Assembly (NCBI RefSeq): GCF_002812485.1
Contig: NZ_CP025003.1
Location: forward strand, 2,108,001-2,172,000
Direction of reading: 5' to 3'
Origin: Dickeya fangzhongdai
Lineage (GTDB): Bacteria; Pseudomonadota; Gammaproteobacteria; Enterobacterales; Enterobacteriaceae
DNA: 64,000 nucleotides
The position numbers and the translations under genes were made by a program. How positions within the stretch are numbered: the stretch's first letter is position 1; the number at the start of each line of letters is the position of its first letter. Below are positions 29,803 to 40,581 of the stretch, in pieces. The notes beneath the pieces are model-generated. The model ran no database searches. It worked only from the letters and a program-made list of their open reading frames with translations, and was not told the origin of the DNA.

Positions 29803-29920
29803 GCGGTGTCTCGTCAGGATTCGTGTGCCGACGCGGATCCTAAACGCGGCAATCGACGCACAGAGCACCGCGTAGAAGCGGGTCGGTACACGGAGCCGGC
29901 AATGCCGGGCGCGGCGCGTT

Positions 29921-29948
29921 GGGGCGGTAATACCGGCCCCATTTTTTA
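29921..29948 (+). terminator. Probable intrinsic terminator of the tetronate-type cassette
   Basis: GGGGCGGT pairs with ACCGGCCCC with one bulged base (29921-29940), followed by ATTTTTTAT. It lies about 120 bases after gene 5 and just before the convergent permease gene. Confidence 0.65.
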
Positions 29949-29969
29949 TGTGCCGCGCCGTCTCGTCGG

Positions 29970-30977
29970 TCAGCGTTTCTGGAAATAGGTCAGCGCCAGC
30001 GCCAGCGCCAGCACCAGACCTTTGATGATATCCATGGCGTAGTAAGGCACGGACAGCATCACCAGCCCGTTTTGCAGCACGCCGAGGATCACCGCGCCGA
30101 CCAGCGTTCCCAACGCATTGGGTTTGCCGGAACCGGCCAGCGAAAAACCGATATAGGCGGCGGCCACCGCGTCCATCAGGTACCCGCCGCCGGCGTTGAC
30201 CTGCGAAGAGCCGATGCGGGACGCCAGCAGGATGCCGCCCAGCGCGGCCAGCAGCGACGAAAGCAGATAGGCCAGCACGCGGTAACGGGCAGTGCGAATA
30301 CCGGCCAGCCGCGCGGCTTCCGGATTACCGCCAATCGCGTACATGCGGCGGCCGTGCTTGGTCAGCGACATATACAGTTGCACCAGCACCGTCACCACCA
30401 GCATGATCACCACAATCACCGGCACCTGTCCCAGCGTGGCGAACACCTCGGGGATTACGCCTTCCGCCATCTCGCCGCTCGGCAGCAGCATATTTTGGGT
30501 GATGGAGCCGCCGTAGCTGTAGGTCATGGCGACGCCCTGAATCACGAACAGGCTGGCCAGCGTCGCCAGCATGTCGGGAATCCGCAATATCACAATCAAA
30601 AACGCGTTGAACAGCCCCACCAGCAGACACAGCGTCAGCGTCAATACAATCGCGCCGGTGGTGCCAAAACCGTGCCAGACGAACAGCGAGACAACCAGCG
30701 CGTTCGCCAGCGAGGCGGTCGACCCGACCGACAGGTCGAAACCGCCGACCGACAGCGAGATGGAAACGGCTATCGCGATCACCGTGACGATGGCGATGGA
30801 ACGCAGGATATTGATGATGTTGTTCGGATCCAGAAAATTGTCCGACGCCAGCCCGAACAGGGCGATCAGCGCGACGACGGTAATCAGCATCCCCCATTTG
30901 TAGAACAGGTCAAACAGGCGGTGGTGAAAGGGGAGCGCTTCGTTGGGCGCGCCGTTGGATGCAAGTGGCTGACTCAC
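29970..30977 (-). CDS. CUT2-type sugar ABC transporter permease (RbsC/MglC-like)
   Basis: This is an inner-membrane permease of 335 residues in the BPD_transp_2 family, with about ten hydrophobic helices. Family blocks include VGGFDLSVGSTASLANAL, AIGGNPEAARLAGI and GSGKPNALGTLVGAVILG. The GTG start at 30977 overlaps the stop of the ATPase gene as GTGA and has GGAGG nearby; the frame is open upstream to 31085 but that part is arginine-rich and not family-like. Substrate is unknown: no binding protein gene is adjacent. In E. coli the mgl genes lie near this locus, but here the order and partners differ. Confidence 0.83.
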   Translation of the reverse strand: MSQPLASNGAPNEALPFHHRLFDLFYKWGMLITVVALIALFGLASDNFLDPNNIINILRSIAIVTVIAIAVSISLSVGGFDLSVGSTASLANALVVSLFVWHGFGTTGAIVLTLTLCLLVGLFNAFLIVILRIPDMLATLASLFVIQGVAMTYSYGGSITQNMLLPSGEMAEGVIPEVFATLGQVPVIVVIMLVVTVLVQLYMSLTKHGRRMYAIGGNPEAARLAGIRTARYRVLAYLLSSLLAALGGILLASRIGSSQVNAGGGYLMDAVAAAYIGFSLAGSGKPNALGTLVGAVILGVLQNGLVMLSVPYYAMDIIKGLVLALALALTYFQKR

Positions 30978-32485
30978 GCGGGAGTTCCTCCGGTTGAATA
31001 AAGTAACAACGTCTCTTCGTCGGCGTCGGCGCCGTCCAGTTCGGCGACGATACGCCCGTCCCACAGCACGCAGATTCGGTCGCACAGGCCCACCAGTTCG
31101 GAGAACTCGCCGGAGGCGTAAATCACGCCTTTGCCCTGCTGCGCCAGCGAATCGATCAGGGTAAATAAATCCTGTTTGGCTTTGATGTCCACGCCTTTGG
31201 TGGGTTCATCCAGAATCAACACCTGCACGTCGCTGCGCAGCCATTTGCCGATCGCCACTTTTTGTTGATTGCCGCCGGACAGACGGCGCAACCGCTGTTG
31301 CGGCCCGCTGGTGCGGATGGTCAGCTGCTGGATCAAATCGCGGGCCCAGGTCAGCGCCTGACCGTGACCGAAAACGCCGTAGCGGGAAAAGCTGTCGCTG
31401 GCGCTGATGCTGAGATTCATGGTGACGGATTCGTCAATAAATATGCCTTCTTTGCGCCGCTCTTCCGGCACCAGTGCGATACCCTGCTGGACCGCGTCGG
31501 CCGGCGAGGTAGGGCGCCAGGGCTTTCCCTGATAGCGTCCGGAGTCGATGCGGCTGCGGGCGGCGCCGAACAGCGCCTTGCACAGCTCGGTCTTACCGGC
31601 GCCGGCAAGACCGGCGATGCCGAGAATCTCGCCTTTGCGCAGCCGGAGCGAAATGTTGTGCAGCAGGGTGTCGTCATGCAGACCGTCTACCTGCAACAGC
31701 GGCTCTGCGTCCGTGAGCGTGCGGCGCGGCGGGAAAATATCATCCAACCGATGACCCAGCATCCGCTCGACAATTTCCCCGCCGCTTAGCCCCTGCATTG
31801 GGCCGCTGCTGACAAACTGCCCATCGCGCAACACGGTCAACGTATCGCAGATGGCTTTCAGTTCGTGGATACGGTGCGAAATGAAGACGATGCCGATACC
31901 GTCCTGCTGCAGACGGCGCACGACGGCGAACAGCCGGGCGCTTTCTTCCTGGTCGAGCGGGGCGGTAGGTTCGTCAAGAATCAGAAACCGGCAGCGGTGG
32001 GAGAGGGCGCGCGCCAGCAGGATTTGCTGTTTTTCCGCCAGCGTACACTGTTCCAGCCGCTGGCGGACATTGATGCTGACCCCCAGTTGCGTCAGCAAGG
32101 CCTGCGCCTGCTGGTAAAGCGTTGACCAGTTGAGCACGTGACCGCTCTGTGCCAACTGGTCCAGCATGATATTTTCCGCCACCGACAGCGTAGGGACCAG
32201 CGCGGCGTCCACTTCCTGCTGAACCAGATGAATACCGTGGCGTTTGGCGTCGCGGGGAGAATGAATTGCGACTTTTTCGCCATCCAGCAGGATATCTCCG
32301 CTGTAATGGTCATAAGATCCAGAAAGAATCGCCATCAGCGTGGATTTTCCCGCGCCGTTGGCGCCGGTCAGCGCGTGGATAGATCCGCCTTCCAGCGTGA
32401 AATTCACCTGTCTGAGCGCCGGGAATCCGGCAAAAGAGATGGAAATGTAGCGCATTTCCAGACGCGAACGCGGGTTTATGGACAT
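30974..32485 (-). CDS. CUT2-type sugar ABC transporter ATP-binding protein (RbsA/MglA-like)
   Basis: This tandem ATPase has about 503 residues. The N-terminal half has Walker A GANGAGKST and Walker B LILDEPT but a degenerate signature (CTLAEKQQ). The C-terminal half has GLAGAGKTEL in place of a strict Walker A and a good LSGGNQQK signature with LILDEPTKGVD. This asymmetry is normal for the RbsA class. The start at ATG 32485 is chosen; a TTG at 32497 is possible. It is translationally coupled to the permease. The pair lacks a periplasmic binding protein in this window. Confidence 0.84.
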   Translation of the reverse strand: MSINPRSRLEMRYISISFAGFPALRQVNFTLEGGSIHALTGANGAGKSTLMAILSGSYDHYSGDILLDGEKVAIHSPRDAKRHGIHLVQQEVDAALVPTLSVAENIMLDQLAQSGHVLNWSTLYQQAQALLTQLGVSINVRQRLEQCTLAEKQQILLARALSHRCRFLILDEPTAPLDQEESARLFAVVRRLQQDGIGIVFISHRIHELKAICDTLTVLRDGQFVSSGPMQGLSGGEIVERMLGHRLDDIFPPRRTLTDAEPLLQVDGLHDDTLLHNISLRLRKGEILGIAGLAGAGKTELCKALFGAARSRIDSGRYQGKPWRPTSPADAVQQGIALVPEERRKEGIFIDESVTMNLSISASDSFSRYGVFGHGQALTWARDLIQQLTIRTSGPQQRLRRLSGGNQQKVAIGKWLRSDVQVLILDEPTKGVDIKAKQDLFTLIDSLAQQGKGVIYASGEFSELVGLCDRICVLWDGRIVAELDGADADEETLLLYSTGGTPA

Positions 32486-32863
32486 AATTGACAACAACGG
32501 GTTCTTAACAGCGATAATGACGGGAGGTCGACGTTGAAAAATATCATATTAACCGCAGAATGGAATGCCTGAATGGGCTTGCGGACGCCCCAGAGAAGAA
32601 ATGAAAAAGCATAACTTAAGCAAAAACGTTATTAAGACCCGCGCCGGCTATCCCTAAAGAGGGCTTTTCCGCGCAGGATTCCAGATTAAACAGCGCATTA
32701 TCTCTACCCGTCATGCTTTACGTTGCCGGTGCGTCGGCCGCCCTCGTTCGCTTCGGTCACTGATCCATGTAAGCGCCTGGGCATTTACACGGTTGCCGTC
32801 TGACCGCAACTCGAATTATTTTGTGTGACGACAAGAATTTATTCAGACAGGAATGTATCCGTA
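32486..32863. other. Divergent gap between ABC transporter and hcxA
   Basis: This gap of about 378 bases holds repeat copy B (32703-32827) in its right part. The left part has no recognisable gene and must hold the leftward promoter of the ABC transporter. No operator motif was recognised. Confidence 0.5.
32703..32827. repeat. Dispersed enterobacterial repeat, copy B
   Basis: The left end TACCCGTCATGCTTTACGTT and the right end GCAACTCGAATTATTTTGTG are about 100 bases apart, the same end motifs as copy A. The core differs. It lies just upstream of hcxA. Confidence 0.7.
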
Positions 32864-33952
32864 ATGAGTAGCACTGATATTCGGGTCCAGGTGGGACCGG
32901 CCAACTATTTTTCTTTCCCAGGGGCGATCGACAAGCTGAACGAATTTTATCCGGACGAGGTGCTGGCCCGCGCGTTCTGGATACACGGCGAACGCGCGCT
33001 GGCGGCGACGCACGCTTATCTGCCGGCGGCGTTTTCTGCGCCGACGGCCCGGTTGGCCGGTTTTTCGGCACACTGCAGTGAAAATGAAATTGCGCGGTTG
33101 ACGGCGGCGGCGGGCGATGACCGCACCGTGGTGATTGGCGTGGGCGGCGGCGCGGTGCTGGACACCGCCAAGGTGGTGGCGCGTCGTCTTGGCCTGCCGC
33201 TGGTGGCGATTCCGACCATTGCCGCGACCTGCGCCGCCTGGACGCCGCTCTCGGTCTGGTACAACGAGGCCGGGCAGGCGCTGCGATTCGAGATTTTCAA
33301 CGATGCCAACCATCTGGTGCTGGTGGAACCGCGTATTCTGCTGGCGGCGCCGGTGGAGTACTTGCTGGCGGGGATCGGCGATACGCTGGCGAAATGGTAT
33401 GAGGCGGTGGTGTTAAGCCCGCAGCCGGAAACCCTGTCGCTGACGGTGCGTCTGGGTTTGCAGACCGCGCAGGATATCCGCGATGTGCTGCTGAACCAGA
33501 GCGAATCTGCGTTGAAGGCGGCGCATAATGCCACGCTGAACCAGGATTTTCTGGATGTTGTCGACGCGATTATCGCCGGCGGCGGCATGGTGGGCGGGTT
33601 GGGCGAGCGTTACACCCGGGTGGCGGCGGCGCACGCGGTGCACAACGGTTTGACGGTACTGCCGCAGACGGCGCATTTTCTGCATGGCACCAAAGTAGCC
33701 TACGGCATTCTGGTACAGTGCGCGCTGCTGGGGCAAACCGATACGCTGCGTCAGCTGAAAGCGGCGTTCCGGGTCTTCGGGCTGCCGGTGTCGCTGGCCG
33801 AACTGGATGTGGATATTAGCGATGAAGCGGCATTGCAGGCGGTCATCGCCCGTACTTTGCAGAGTGGCGAATCCATTCATTATCTGCCCGGTCCGCTGGA
33901 CGCTGACACGCTACTGACCGCGTTCCGGGCAGTGGAACTGGCGAACGGCTAA
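32864..33952 (+). CDS. hcxA: Hydroxycarboxylate dehydrogenase HcxA (YbdH), iron-containing ADH family
   Basis: This 362-residue oxidoreductase is similar along its length to E. coli YbdH/HcxA, which reduces 2-oxo acids such as 2-oxobutyrate with NADPH. The nucleotide motif GVGGGAVLDTAK and the blocks IPTIAATCAAWTPLSVWYN, GIGDTLAKWYEAVV and AAAHAVHNGLT are clear. The ATG at 32864 fits relatives (VRVVGPANYF-like start VQVGPANYFSF). In E. coli this gene is elsewhere in the chromosome, so its place here is part of the accessory region. Any link to the ABC transporter is only positional. Confidence 0.9.
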   Translation: MSSTDIRVQVGPANYFSFPGAIDKLNEFYPDEVLARAFWIHGERALAATHAYLPAAFSAPTARLAGFSAHCSENEIARLTAAAGDDRTVVIGVGGGAVLDTAKVVARRLGLPLVAIPTIAATCAAWTPLSVWYNEAGQALRFEIFNDANHLVLVEPRILLAAPVEYLLAGIGDTLAKWYEAVVLSPQPETLSLTVRLGLQTAQDIRDVLLNQSESALKAAHNATLNQDFLDVVDAIIAGGGMVGGLGERYTRVAAAHAVHNGLTVLPQTAHFLHGTKVAYGILVQCALLGQTDTLRQLKAAFRVFGLPVSLAELDVDISDEAALQAVIARTLQSGESIHYLPGPLDADTLLTAFRAVELANG

Positions 33953-33960
33953 TAAAGCAA

Positions 33961-33985
33961 CGGGGCGGTTTTTTAAACCGCCCCG
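33961..33985. terminator. Hairpin between convergent hcxA and KTSC gene
   Basis: CGGGGCGGTTT (33961-33971) pairs with AAACCGCCCCG (33975-33985), an 11-bp perfect stem with a 3-base loop, 9 bases after hcxA. No long T-run follows on either strand, though the stem itself has terminal A/T pairs. Confidence 0.55.
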
Positions 33986-34000
33986 TCATTGAGGGCTGGG

Positions 34001-34213
34001 TTATTGCAGTTTGTCATACGGAAAGGAATTCCTGATGTAACGTGCGTAATAACGCGCTTTGGCGTTAGAGGCCATTAACTCCTCATAAATCATTCGTGCT
34101 ACGTTTTTGTACTGAAACAGACTGCCGTTCAGTAATTCTACTTCTAATGTGCTGGTTTCCGAATCGTAACCTACGGCAAACAGCTCGGTGGAAGATACAC
34201 GTTTGCGTTGCAA
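34001..34213 (-). CDS. KTSC domain-containing protein
   Basis: This is a 70-residue protein that is essentially one KTSC domain: VSSTELFAVGYDSETSTLEVELLNGSLFQYKNVARMIYEELMASNAK. The family occurs in bacteria and phages, sometimes fused to lysyl-tRNA synthetase-like or nucleic-acid enzymes, and its function is not established. There is no signal peptide or membrane helix. The start is the first ATG (34213), with GGAGCAATTTG just upstream on its strand. It is transcribed alone. Confidence 0.75.
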   Translation of the reverse strand: MQRKRVSSTELFAVGYDSETSTLEVELLNGSLFQYKNVARMIYEELMASNAKARYYARYIRNSFPYDKLQ

Positions 34214-34542
34214 AACAAATTGCTCCCTGTTGATGGTTGCGATGTAACGGTAATGTTACTTGCTGTGTTTTTTTTGGTCAACGTCGACGCCAGAGGGTCG
34301 AAAAAATCGTCAGCAAAACAGACGAAAGAATACAAGAACAGCTTATTATTTCCCTATTTCACCTGCACATCGGCAGATGATGCCACGTTTGCAGGAATCT
34401 ATCCGTCAGTCAACGATTGGCTGTCAGGATGAATTCCTGTTTTGGTGGCGATCACGTTTTTAATGTCATACCGGCACATCAGCGGTGGTTCAATCTGAAC
34501 CGTCTGTTGTGCCGGTTTTATCGCATTATTAAACAACTCTGA
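34214..34542. other. Intergenic region between KTSC gene and fghA
   Basis: This gap of 329 bases is open in places, but the frames look random. Near its right end is a long interrupted hairpin (ACCGGCAC at 34470-34477 with GTGCCGGT at 34509-34516, inner pairing around GGTTCA/TGAACC) followed on the plus strand by TTTATC. This may end fghA transcription from the other side. Confidence 0.45.
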
Positions 34543-35388
34543 TCAGTTCGACTGCAAGTGCTTTGCATGAAAACGCAGATGATCTTCGATAAAGCTGGCG
34601 ATGAAGTAGTAGCTGTGGTCATAACCCGGCTGAATACGCAGCGTCAGCGGCCATTGCCGTGCGCTGGCGACGGCTTCCAACTGCTCCGGCTGAAGCTGGA
34701 CGGGCAGGAAGCTGTCGCCGTCGCCCTGATCGATCAACGTCGGCAGCGGCGCGTCGCTGTGAGCGAGCAGATGACAACTGTCGTACTGCAGCCACTGCTG
34801 GCGGTCGTCGCCCAGATAGGCGCTGAAGGCTTTCTGCCCCCAGGGCACCTGCGTCGGGTTGACGATTGGCGCAAAGGCCGACACCGAACGAAAACGCCCC
34901 GGATGGCGCAGCGCCAGCATCAGCGCGCCGTGCCCGCCCATCGAATGACCGCTGATGGCGACCCGATCGCTGGCGCTGACGTGCTGGCGCACCAGCGCCG
35001 GCAGTTCGTCGCTGATATAGTCGAACATGCGGAAATGCCGGTCCCAGGGGGATTGCGTGGCGTTGACATAAAAACCGGCGCCTTTACCCAGATCGTACTG
35101 GGCGTCGTCCGCAACCTCATCGCCGCGCGGACTGGTGTCCGGCATCACCAGCGCCAGCCCCAGTTCCGCCGCCACCCGCTGGGCGCCGGACTTGAAGGTG
35201 AAATTCTCGTCGTTGCAGGTCAGCCCCGACAGCCAGTACAGCACCGGCGGCGGAGCCTCCCCGGCGAGGGGAGGATAAAACACGCTGAAGGTCATGTCGC
35301 AGTTCAACGTGGCGGAGGCATGGCGGTAACGCCGCTGCCAGCCGCCGAACAACCGGTGTTCTTCCAGCAATTCCAGTGACGCAGTCAT
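34543..35388 (-). CDS. fghA: S-formylglutathione hydrolase
   Basis: This esterase-D family alpha/beta hydrolase has 281 residues and completes glutathione-dependent formaldehyde oxidation by releasing formate and glutathione. The nucleophile motif is [10 protein letters not shown], with [10 protein letters not shown] and the C-terminal His in [12 protein letters not shown]. It is similar to E. coli FrmB and YeiG; yeiG occupies this locus in E. coli. I start at [16 protein letters not shown] (35388), with AGGAAAC upstream. The frame is open to 35409, where it would overlap frmA by one base. It forms an operon with frmA. Confidence 0.92.
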   Translation of the reverse strand: MTASLELLEEHRLFGGWQRRYRHASATLNCDMTFSVFYPPLAGEAPPPVLYWLSGLTCNDENFTFKSGAQRVAAELGLALVMPDTSPRGDEVADDAQYDLGKGAGFYVNATQSPWDRHFRMFDYISDELPALVRQHVSASDRVAISGHSMGGHGALMLALRHPGRFRSVSAFAPIVNPTQVPWGQKAFSAYLGDDRQQWLQYDSCHLLAHSDAPLPTLIDQGDGDSFLPVQLQPEQLEAVASARQWPLTLRIQPGYDHSYYFIASFIEDHLRFHAKHLQSN

Positions 35389-35408
35389 GGTGTGCGAGTT
35401 TCCTGTCA

Positions 35409-36545
<1,137 letters not shown>

Positions 36546-36627
36546 TCAGAGTGGCGCAGCCGCCGGAATGACGCAGCGGCTGCCAGGGATAATGCGGCAT
36601 TGACATCGAATGCCGACAGGGAATGCA

Positions 36628-37491
36628 TCAGGCGCCGATTTCAATCATCAGTTTTTTCAGCGCCTCGACATTGGGACCGAAGGCGTCCCGCCGCCAGATA
36701 AGCCAGGTGCTGACCGACGCAATGTCGGTAGGCAGGTGATGGACCTGAACCTGCTGACCGGCAGGCAGGGCTTCCAGTACGCTGAGCGGCACCATCGCCA
36801 CGCCGCTGCCGCCGGCCACGCCCGCCAGCAGGGCGCTATACGACGGCATTTCCAGCACGGCGGCGGGCGAGATGCCCTGCCCGCGAAACCAGCCTTCCAG
36901 CCGCTGGCGGTAGCCGCAGCCGGACGCGAAGGCCAGCAACGGCAGATTACGCACCTGCGCCGCCTGAGAAACCGGCGGTATGCCGGCGGCGGTAATCAGC
37001 GCCAGCTGTTGTGAAAACACCCGGCAACTGTTGACGGCGTCATGATTAATCGGCCCGGTTACCAGCGCCGTAGCCAGTTCGCCGGCGTTCACGGCATCCA
37101 GCAACGCGCCGCAGGTGTCGCTGCGCAACGCTAACTGAACCTGCGGATAGCGGCGGTGGTACAGCGCCAGCAATTCGGGCAGCGCGGTGATCAGCAGACT
37201 TTCCACTGCGCCCAGCGCGAACAGGCCGGCGGGTTCGCTGGTGTGTGCCATCGCCAGCGCTTCATCGCTCAACGCCAGAATACGCTGGGCGTAGCACAGG
37301 AAATTATGGCCTGCCGGTGAAAGGCGAACGCGCTGGCGCTCACGAATAAACAGATCGGTACCCAGTTCCTGTTCCAACTGGCGCAGCCGGGTGGTGAGGT
37401 TGGAAGGCACGCGGCCGAGCTGTGCGGCCGCGCGCACCAGCGAGCCGGTTTCCGCCACCAGACAGAACATACGCAGTTGGGTTAGGTCCAT
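36628..37491 (-). CDS. LysR-family regulator, PtrR-like
   Basis: This 287-residue LysR protein has an N-terminal winged helix (MDLTQLRMFCLVAETGSLVR, followed by AAAQLGRVPSNLTTRLRQLE) and a substrate-binding domain. The region RVPSNLTTRLRQLE and LSPAGHNFL are strongly like E. coli PtrR (YneJ), a regulator of putrescine utilisation. It lies 97 bases upstream of frmA in the same direction, so it may control frmA-fghA or be co-transcribed with it. The start at 37491 matches family members; 47 further residues upstream are not LysR-like. Confidence 0.82.
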   Translation of the reverse strand: MDLTQLRMFCLVAETGSLVRAAAQLGRVPSNLTTRLRQLEQELGTDLFIRERQRVRLSPAGHNFLCYAQRILALSDEALAMAHTSEPAGLFALGAVESLLITALPELLALYHRRYPQVQLALRSDTCGALLDAVNAGELATALVTGPINHDAVNSCRVFSQQLALITAAGIPPVSQAAQVRNLPLLAFASGCGYRQRLEGWFRGQGISPAAVLEMPSYSALLAGVAGGSGVAMVPLSVLEALPAGQQVQVHHLPTDIASVSTWLIWRRDAFGPNVEALKKLMIEIGA

Positions 37492-37739
37492 ATTATTCTC
37501 TTTACGTGAATAACTTTTGTTGAGTTGTTTATTTATATTGAGTGTAACGGTTGTGTTTGCCACTGGCAACCCGGTTGTTGATCCGGTTGCTGACCGCCAG
37601 AAACGGTGTGGAAATGCATTTGGCGTCATCACCGTGTCGGATACGGCCCAATGTGTGCTACCGGTGATGAAAGACCGGTGGTCATGGTTATATGGAAAAC
37701 CCCGATTAGGCGAACATGTAATTGGCGAGCGTTGACTAT

Positions 37740-37870
37740 CCGTTTATCCCCGCCGGACGGCAAATTGCCGTGGCGCCGGTTGGCCGAGCTCATCCCAATA
37801 CTAACCAGAGTCGGCGACCGGGGATTCGCCTGGTCGCCGTCGGTCTGCAACTCGAATTATTTTAGGGGAG
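37740..37870. repeat. Dispersed enterobacterial repeat, copy C (degenerate left end)
   Basis: The right end TGCAACTCGAATTATTTTAG (37846-37865) is well kept. The left end, around TTATCCCCGCCGGACGGCAA, is diverged from the TACCCGTCAT form. It also contains an internal GGCGACCGGGGATTCGCC-like hairpin. Confidence 0.55.
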
Positions 37871-38081
37871 ATATCTATAAACACCGGACGTTCGCCGCCG
37901 TTTTTTTTATTTTTTGTGACATTTAAATCCGCCGTCGGGTAATAGCGCGGCTTTTTTTTTATCGCAGAGTAAGGATAAGATGGGATTCGGGTTTTGGCAC
38001 GGAGCCTGTTTATTCCTCTTTTTTCTTTGTGACATCCTATGGACGACACAGACGGTCAGAACTGACTGATCTCCTACCCGT

Positions 38082-38206
38082 TATACCCGCCATATTTCAA
38101 TTGCGGATGTGTTGGTCGCGTTCCCTGACTCCCGTCTCTTACCCGTGTAGGCGACCGGGGAGCCGCTGGGTTGCTGCCTGCGCGCGACTTGAATTATTTA
38201 GGGTAA
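38082..38206. repeat. Dispersed enterobacterial repeat, copy D
   Basis: The left end TATACCCGCCATATTTCAAT and the right end CGCGACTTGAATTATTTAGG, ending GGGTA, are about 100 bases apart. It shares GGCGACCGGGGA with copy C in the core. It lies about 85 bases before the first chemoreceptor start. Confidence 0.7.
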
Positions 38207-38291
38207 ATAGCTCCATGCATCCTTGCGCCATCGCGTTTGCTGCGCTGCGGATGAGACATTATTCAAATCAGACACACACTATCTGGATATC

Positions 38292-39920
38292 ATGATGCGC
38301 ATTTTAAAAAATATCACCATCAGGGCCATGTTGTTAATCATACTCGTCGGATTCACTTTAATCTGGGGAGGCAGCGCGATTACCACTATCGTGTCATTAA
38401 ATAAAATCGAGTCCTTATTGGACACCAATCAGACCGAGAAAAAAAATTACACTATTCTGTCCAACGGCCGCGAGGCCTTTACCCAGTCTATCGCGCTGAT
38501 TAACCGCAGTACGCTGTTCCAGCAACGGGGGGATAGCGCTCAGGCTCAGGCGCTGCTGCAAAAAGTGCAGGGCAACCTCGACAGCACCCGAACGCTGCTG
38601 ACCACCTTTCGCGCCGCCAGCCATGACGGCATCAACACCACGCTGGCGGGACAAATCGCCGACTCGTGGGATAACGCCATTTCCCAGGCGCTGATGCCGA
38701 TGCTGAACGCCAGCCGCGCCGGCCGCTTCGATGAATACCAGCATTATTATCTGGACGTTTACCCCGCGCTGGCGCAGGCGTTTGGCAACAACGTGGCGCA
38801 GTACGGCGAGGCGATACAGGTCGACGATTCGTTGAGCAAAGCGAATCGTCTGGCTTCCATCAGCCGGGATGTGCTGAGCGCCGCTCTGATTTTCGGGCTG
38901 CTGGCGTTGCTTCTGTGCGATCGCTATCTGGTCAACTATCTGGTTAAACCGGTAGGGGATATCAAGCGTCATCTGACCGCCCTGACGGAGGGGCGTCTTG
39001 GCGCGGATTTGCAGGAGTTTGGCCGTAACTGCGTCGGGCAACTGATTCCCTACATCCGGCAAATGCAGAGCAATCTGCGCGATACCGTGAGCGTGATCCG
39101 CGATAGTTCGGCGGCGCTGCATGTCGGCGCGAGCGAGATTAAAAGCGGCAACGACGAGCTGGCCAGCCGGACGGAAGAACAAGCCGCGGCGCTGCAACAG
39201 ACGGCCGCCAGCATGGAACAGTTGAGCGCCACGGTTATCCAGAACGCGGATAACCTTAAGCAGGCGAGCAAGCTGGCGCAGGAAGCCACCGAACGCGCGC
39301 TCAGCGGCGGCGAAGCCGGCAAATCGCTGGAATCGATGATGAAGGGGATTTCTGACAGTTCACGTCAAATCAATGACATTATCACTCTGATCAACGGCAT
39401 TGCTTTCCAGACCAATATTCTGGCGCTGAACGCCGCGGTGGAAGCGGCGCGCGCGGGCGAGGCCGGGCGCGGTTTCGCCGTGGTGGCGGGCGAAGTGCGT
39501 AATCTGGCTCAGCGTAGCGGCCAGGCGGCTAAGGATATCGGTGCGTTGATCGGCGATTCCGTTCAGCGCGTCGAAGCGGGATCCATCCAATTGACGCAGG
39601 CTGGTGCGGCAATGAGCGATATTATTAACAGCATCATGAGCGTGGATGCGTTGATCCGCGATATCGCGTCGGCGTCTGAAGAGCAGAAGAATGGCATCAT
39701 GCAGGTGGGTCAGGCGGTGACGGAAATGGACAGCGTGACCCAGCAGAATGCGGCGTTGGTCGAGGAAGCGGCATCATCGGCGGCATCGCTGGAATCCCAG
39801 GCCCGGCAACTGGCGGACGCCGTCACCGTATTCAGCCTGTCGGAGGAGGAGCACCGCTATTCCGCCAACGGAATGCTGCCTTCTTCACCACTGGCATTGA
39901 GCGTATCGCCGTCCCGGTAA
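38292..39920 (+). CDS. Methyl-accepting chemotaxis protein 1 of five (no CheR/CheB tether)
   Basis: This is a 542-residue transmembrane chemoreceptor. It has TM1 at about 12-36, a helical periplasmic ligand domain of the Tar/4HB type to about 195, TM2 at about 196-215, HAMP, and a cytoplasmic signalling domain with the hairpin tip [26 protein letters not shown] sequence. It is the most diverged of the five: it ends in LALSVSPSR without the C-terminal pentapeptide found in its neighbours. The start is ATG 38292 or the adjacent 38295. The ligand is unknown. It ends at a strong terminator, so it is its own unit. Confidence 0.9.
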   Translation: MMRILKNITIRAMLLIILVGFTLIWGGSAITTIVSLNKIESLLDTNQTEKKNYTILSNGREAFTQSIALINRSTLFQQRGDSAQAQALLQKVQGNLDSTRTLLTTFRAASHDGINTTLAGQIADSWDNAISQALMPMLNASRAGRFDEYQHYYLDVYPALAQAFGNNVAQYGEAIQVDDSLSKANRLASISRDVLSAALIFGLLALLLCDRYLVNYLVKPVGDIKRHLTALTEGRLGADLQEFGRNCVGQLIPYIRQMQSNLRDTVSVIRDSSAALHVGASEIKSGNDELASRTEEQAAALQQTAASMEQLSATVIQNADNLKQASKLAQEATERALSGGEAGKSLESMMKGISDSSRQINDIITLINGIAFQTNILALNAAVEAARAGEAGRGFAVVAGEVRNLAQRSGQAAKDIGALIGDSVQRVEAGSIQLTQAGAAMSDIINSIMSVDALIRDIASASEEQKNGIMQVGQAVTEMDSVTQQNAALVEEAASSAASLESQARQLADAVTVFSLSEEEHRYSANGMLPSSPLALSVSPSR

Positions 39921-39973
39921 TATTAAACGCCGTGTCGTGAACATCGCGGCTTCTCTTGCTCCGATCGCGTAAT

Positions 39974-40006
39974 AAAAACCACCGGTTCAATACCGGTGGT
40001 TTTTTT
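39974..40006 (+). terminator. Intrinsic terminator of chemoreceptor 1
   Basis: AAACCACCGGT pairs with ACCGGTGGTTT (39976-39986 with 39992-40002), followed by a T-run to 40006. Confidence 0.9.
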
Positions 40007-40429
40007 ATCGCTAAAATCGCCTAAATCATGCCCCATCACTTGGCAGGTTGCCCGCGTCGGCTGCTCTGTATCCCGTTTCTCTGCCTTGTCTTTTCGGCAT
40101 GACGGCCCGTTCGCCTAAGGCTTTCCTGTCGCCGGAATAAGTTAGGATATAACGATGACAACAATAGGTATCCTTAATCAAAAGGAAAATAGTCAGTAAT
40201 ATTAAAGGGAAGGTACAAAGATATTTTATAATGTGACCGCGTAAGAAATTGTCTTTTTTAATTTAAGGCTCGCTTAATTTTTAATAGATAATCTTTGAGG
40301 TGAAGATTGTCGGGTTCTCGGATTATTTTTCTGAGCAACGAAAACGATAAACTGAAGTGCTATTTCACTTGTTTAATTGGCAATAGTTTACACCGGAAAG
40401 ATTAGTGCTGTGACTGATTTTCAGCGCTG

Positions 40430-40581
40430 GCTTTGCCGGTTTGACCAGGGTTTTTCTTGTCACGATGCGAAGATAGGTAAGCAGCGGTAAAGAATACGTC
40501 TGATTACATGGGTAGCAACCAACGCAGGTGACTATGACTAATATACGTGCCATGCACGCAGAAAATGATTCGGAGCCTGTT
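40430..40581 (+). repeat. Conserved chemoreceptor leader, copy 1
   Basis: It contains CCAGGGTTTTTCTTGTCA, then CGCAGGTGACTATGACTAA, and ends with CGGAGCCTGTTATGA at the receptor start. The same ordered blocks occur before receptors 3 and 4. It is probably a duplicated 5' untranslated region with promoter. Confidence 0.7.

Larger units (their letters stand above)
37492..38291. other. 800-base intergenic region with two repeat copies
   Basis: This non-coding region lies between the LysR gene and the first chemoreceptor. It holds repeat copies C and D and short AT-rich tracts. Short open frames here lack ribosome sites or family features. The promoters of both flanking genes must be inside it. 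Confidence 0.6.
39921..40581. other. Intergenic region upstream of chemoreceptor 2
   Basis: This gap of 660 bases starts with the terminator of receptor 1. The segment from about 40250 is AT-rich and resembles the region upstream of receptor 3 (shared AAGGCTCxCTTAATTTTTAA). It ends with the conserved leader. No gene was seen. Confidence 0.6.

Noticed and set aside
30072..31001. Open frame of 309 codons opposite the ABC permease
   Set aside because: It is Gln/Arg/His-rich and lies over a well-supported membrane permease on the other strand.
34208..34432. Possible small gene of 74 codons between the KTSC gene and fghA
   Set aside because: It lacks a convincing ribosome site, overlaps the KTSC gene start and has no recognisable domain. 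A second frame in the same stretch is equally open.
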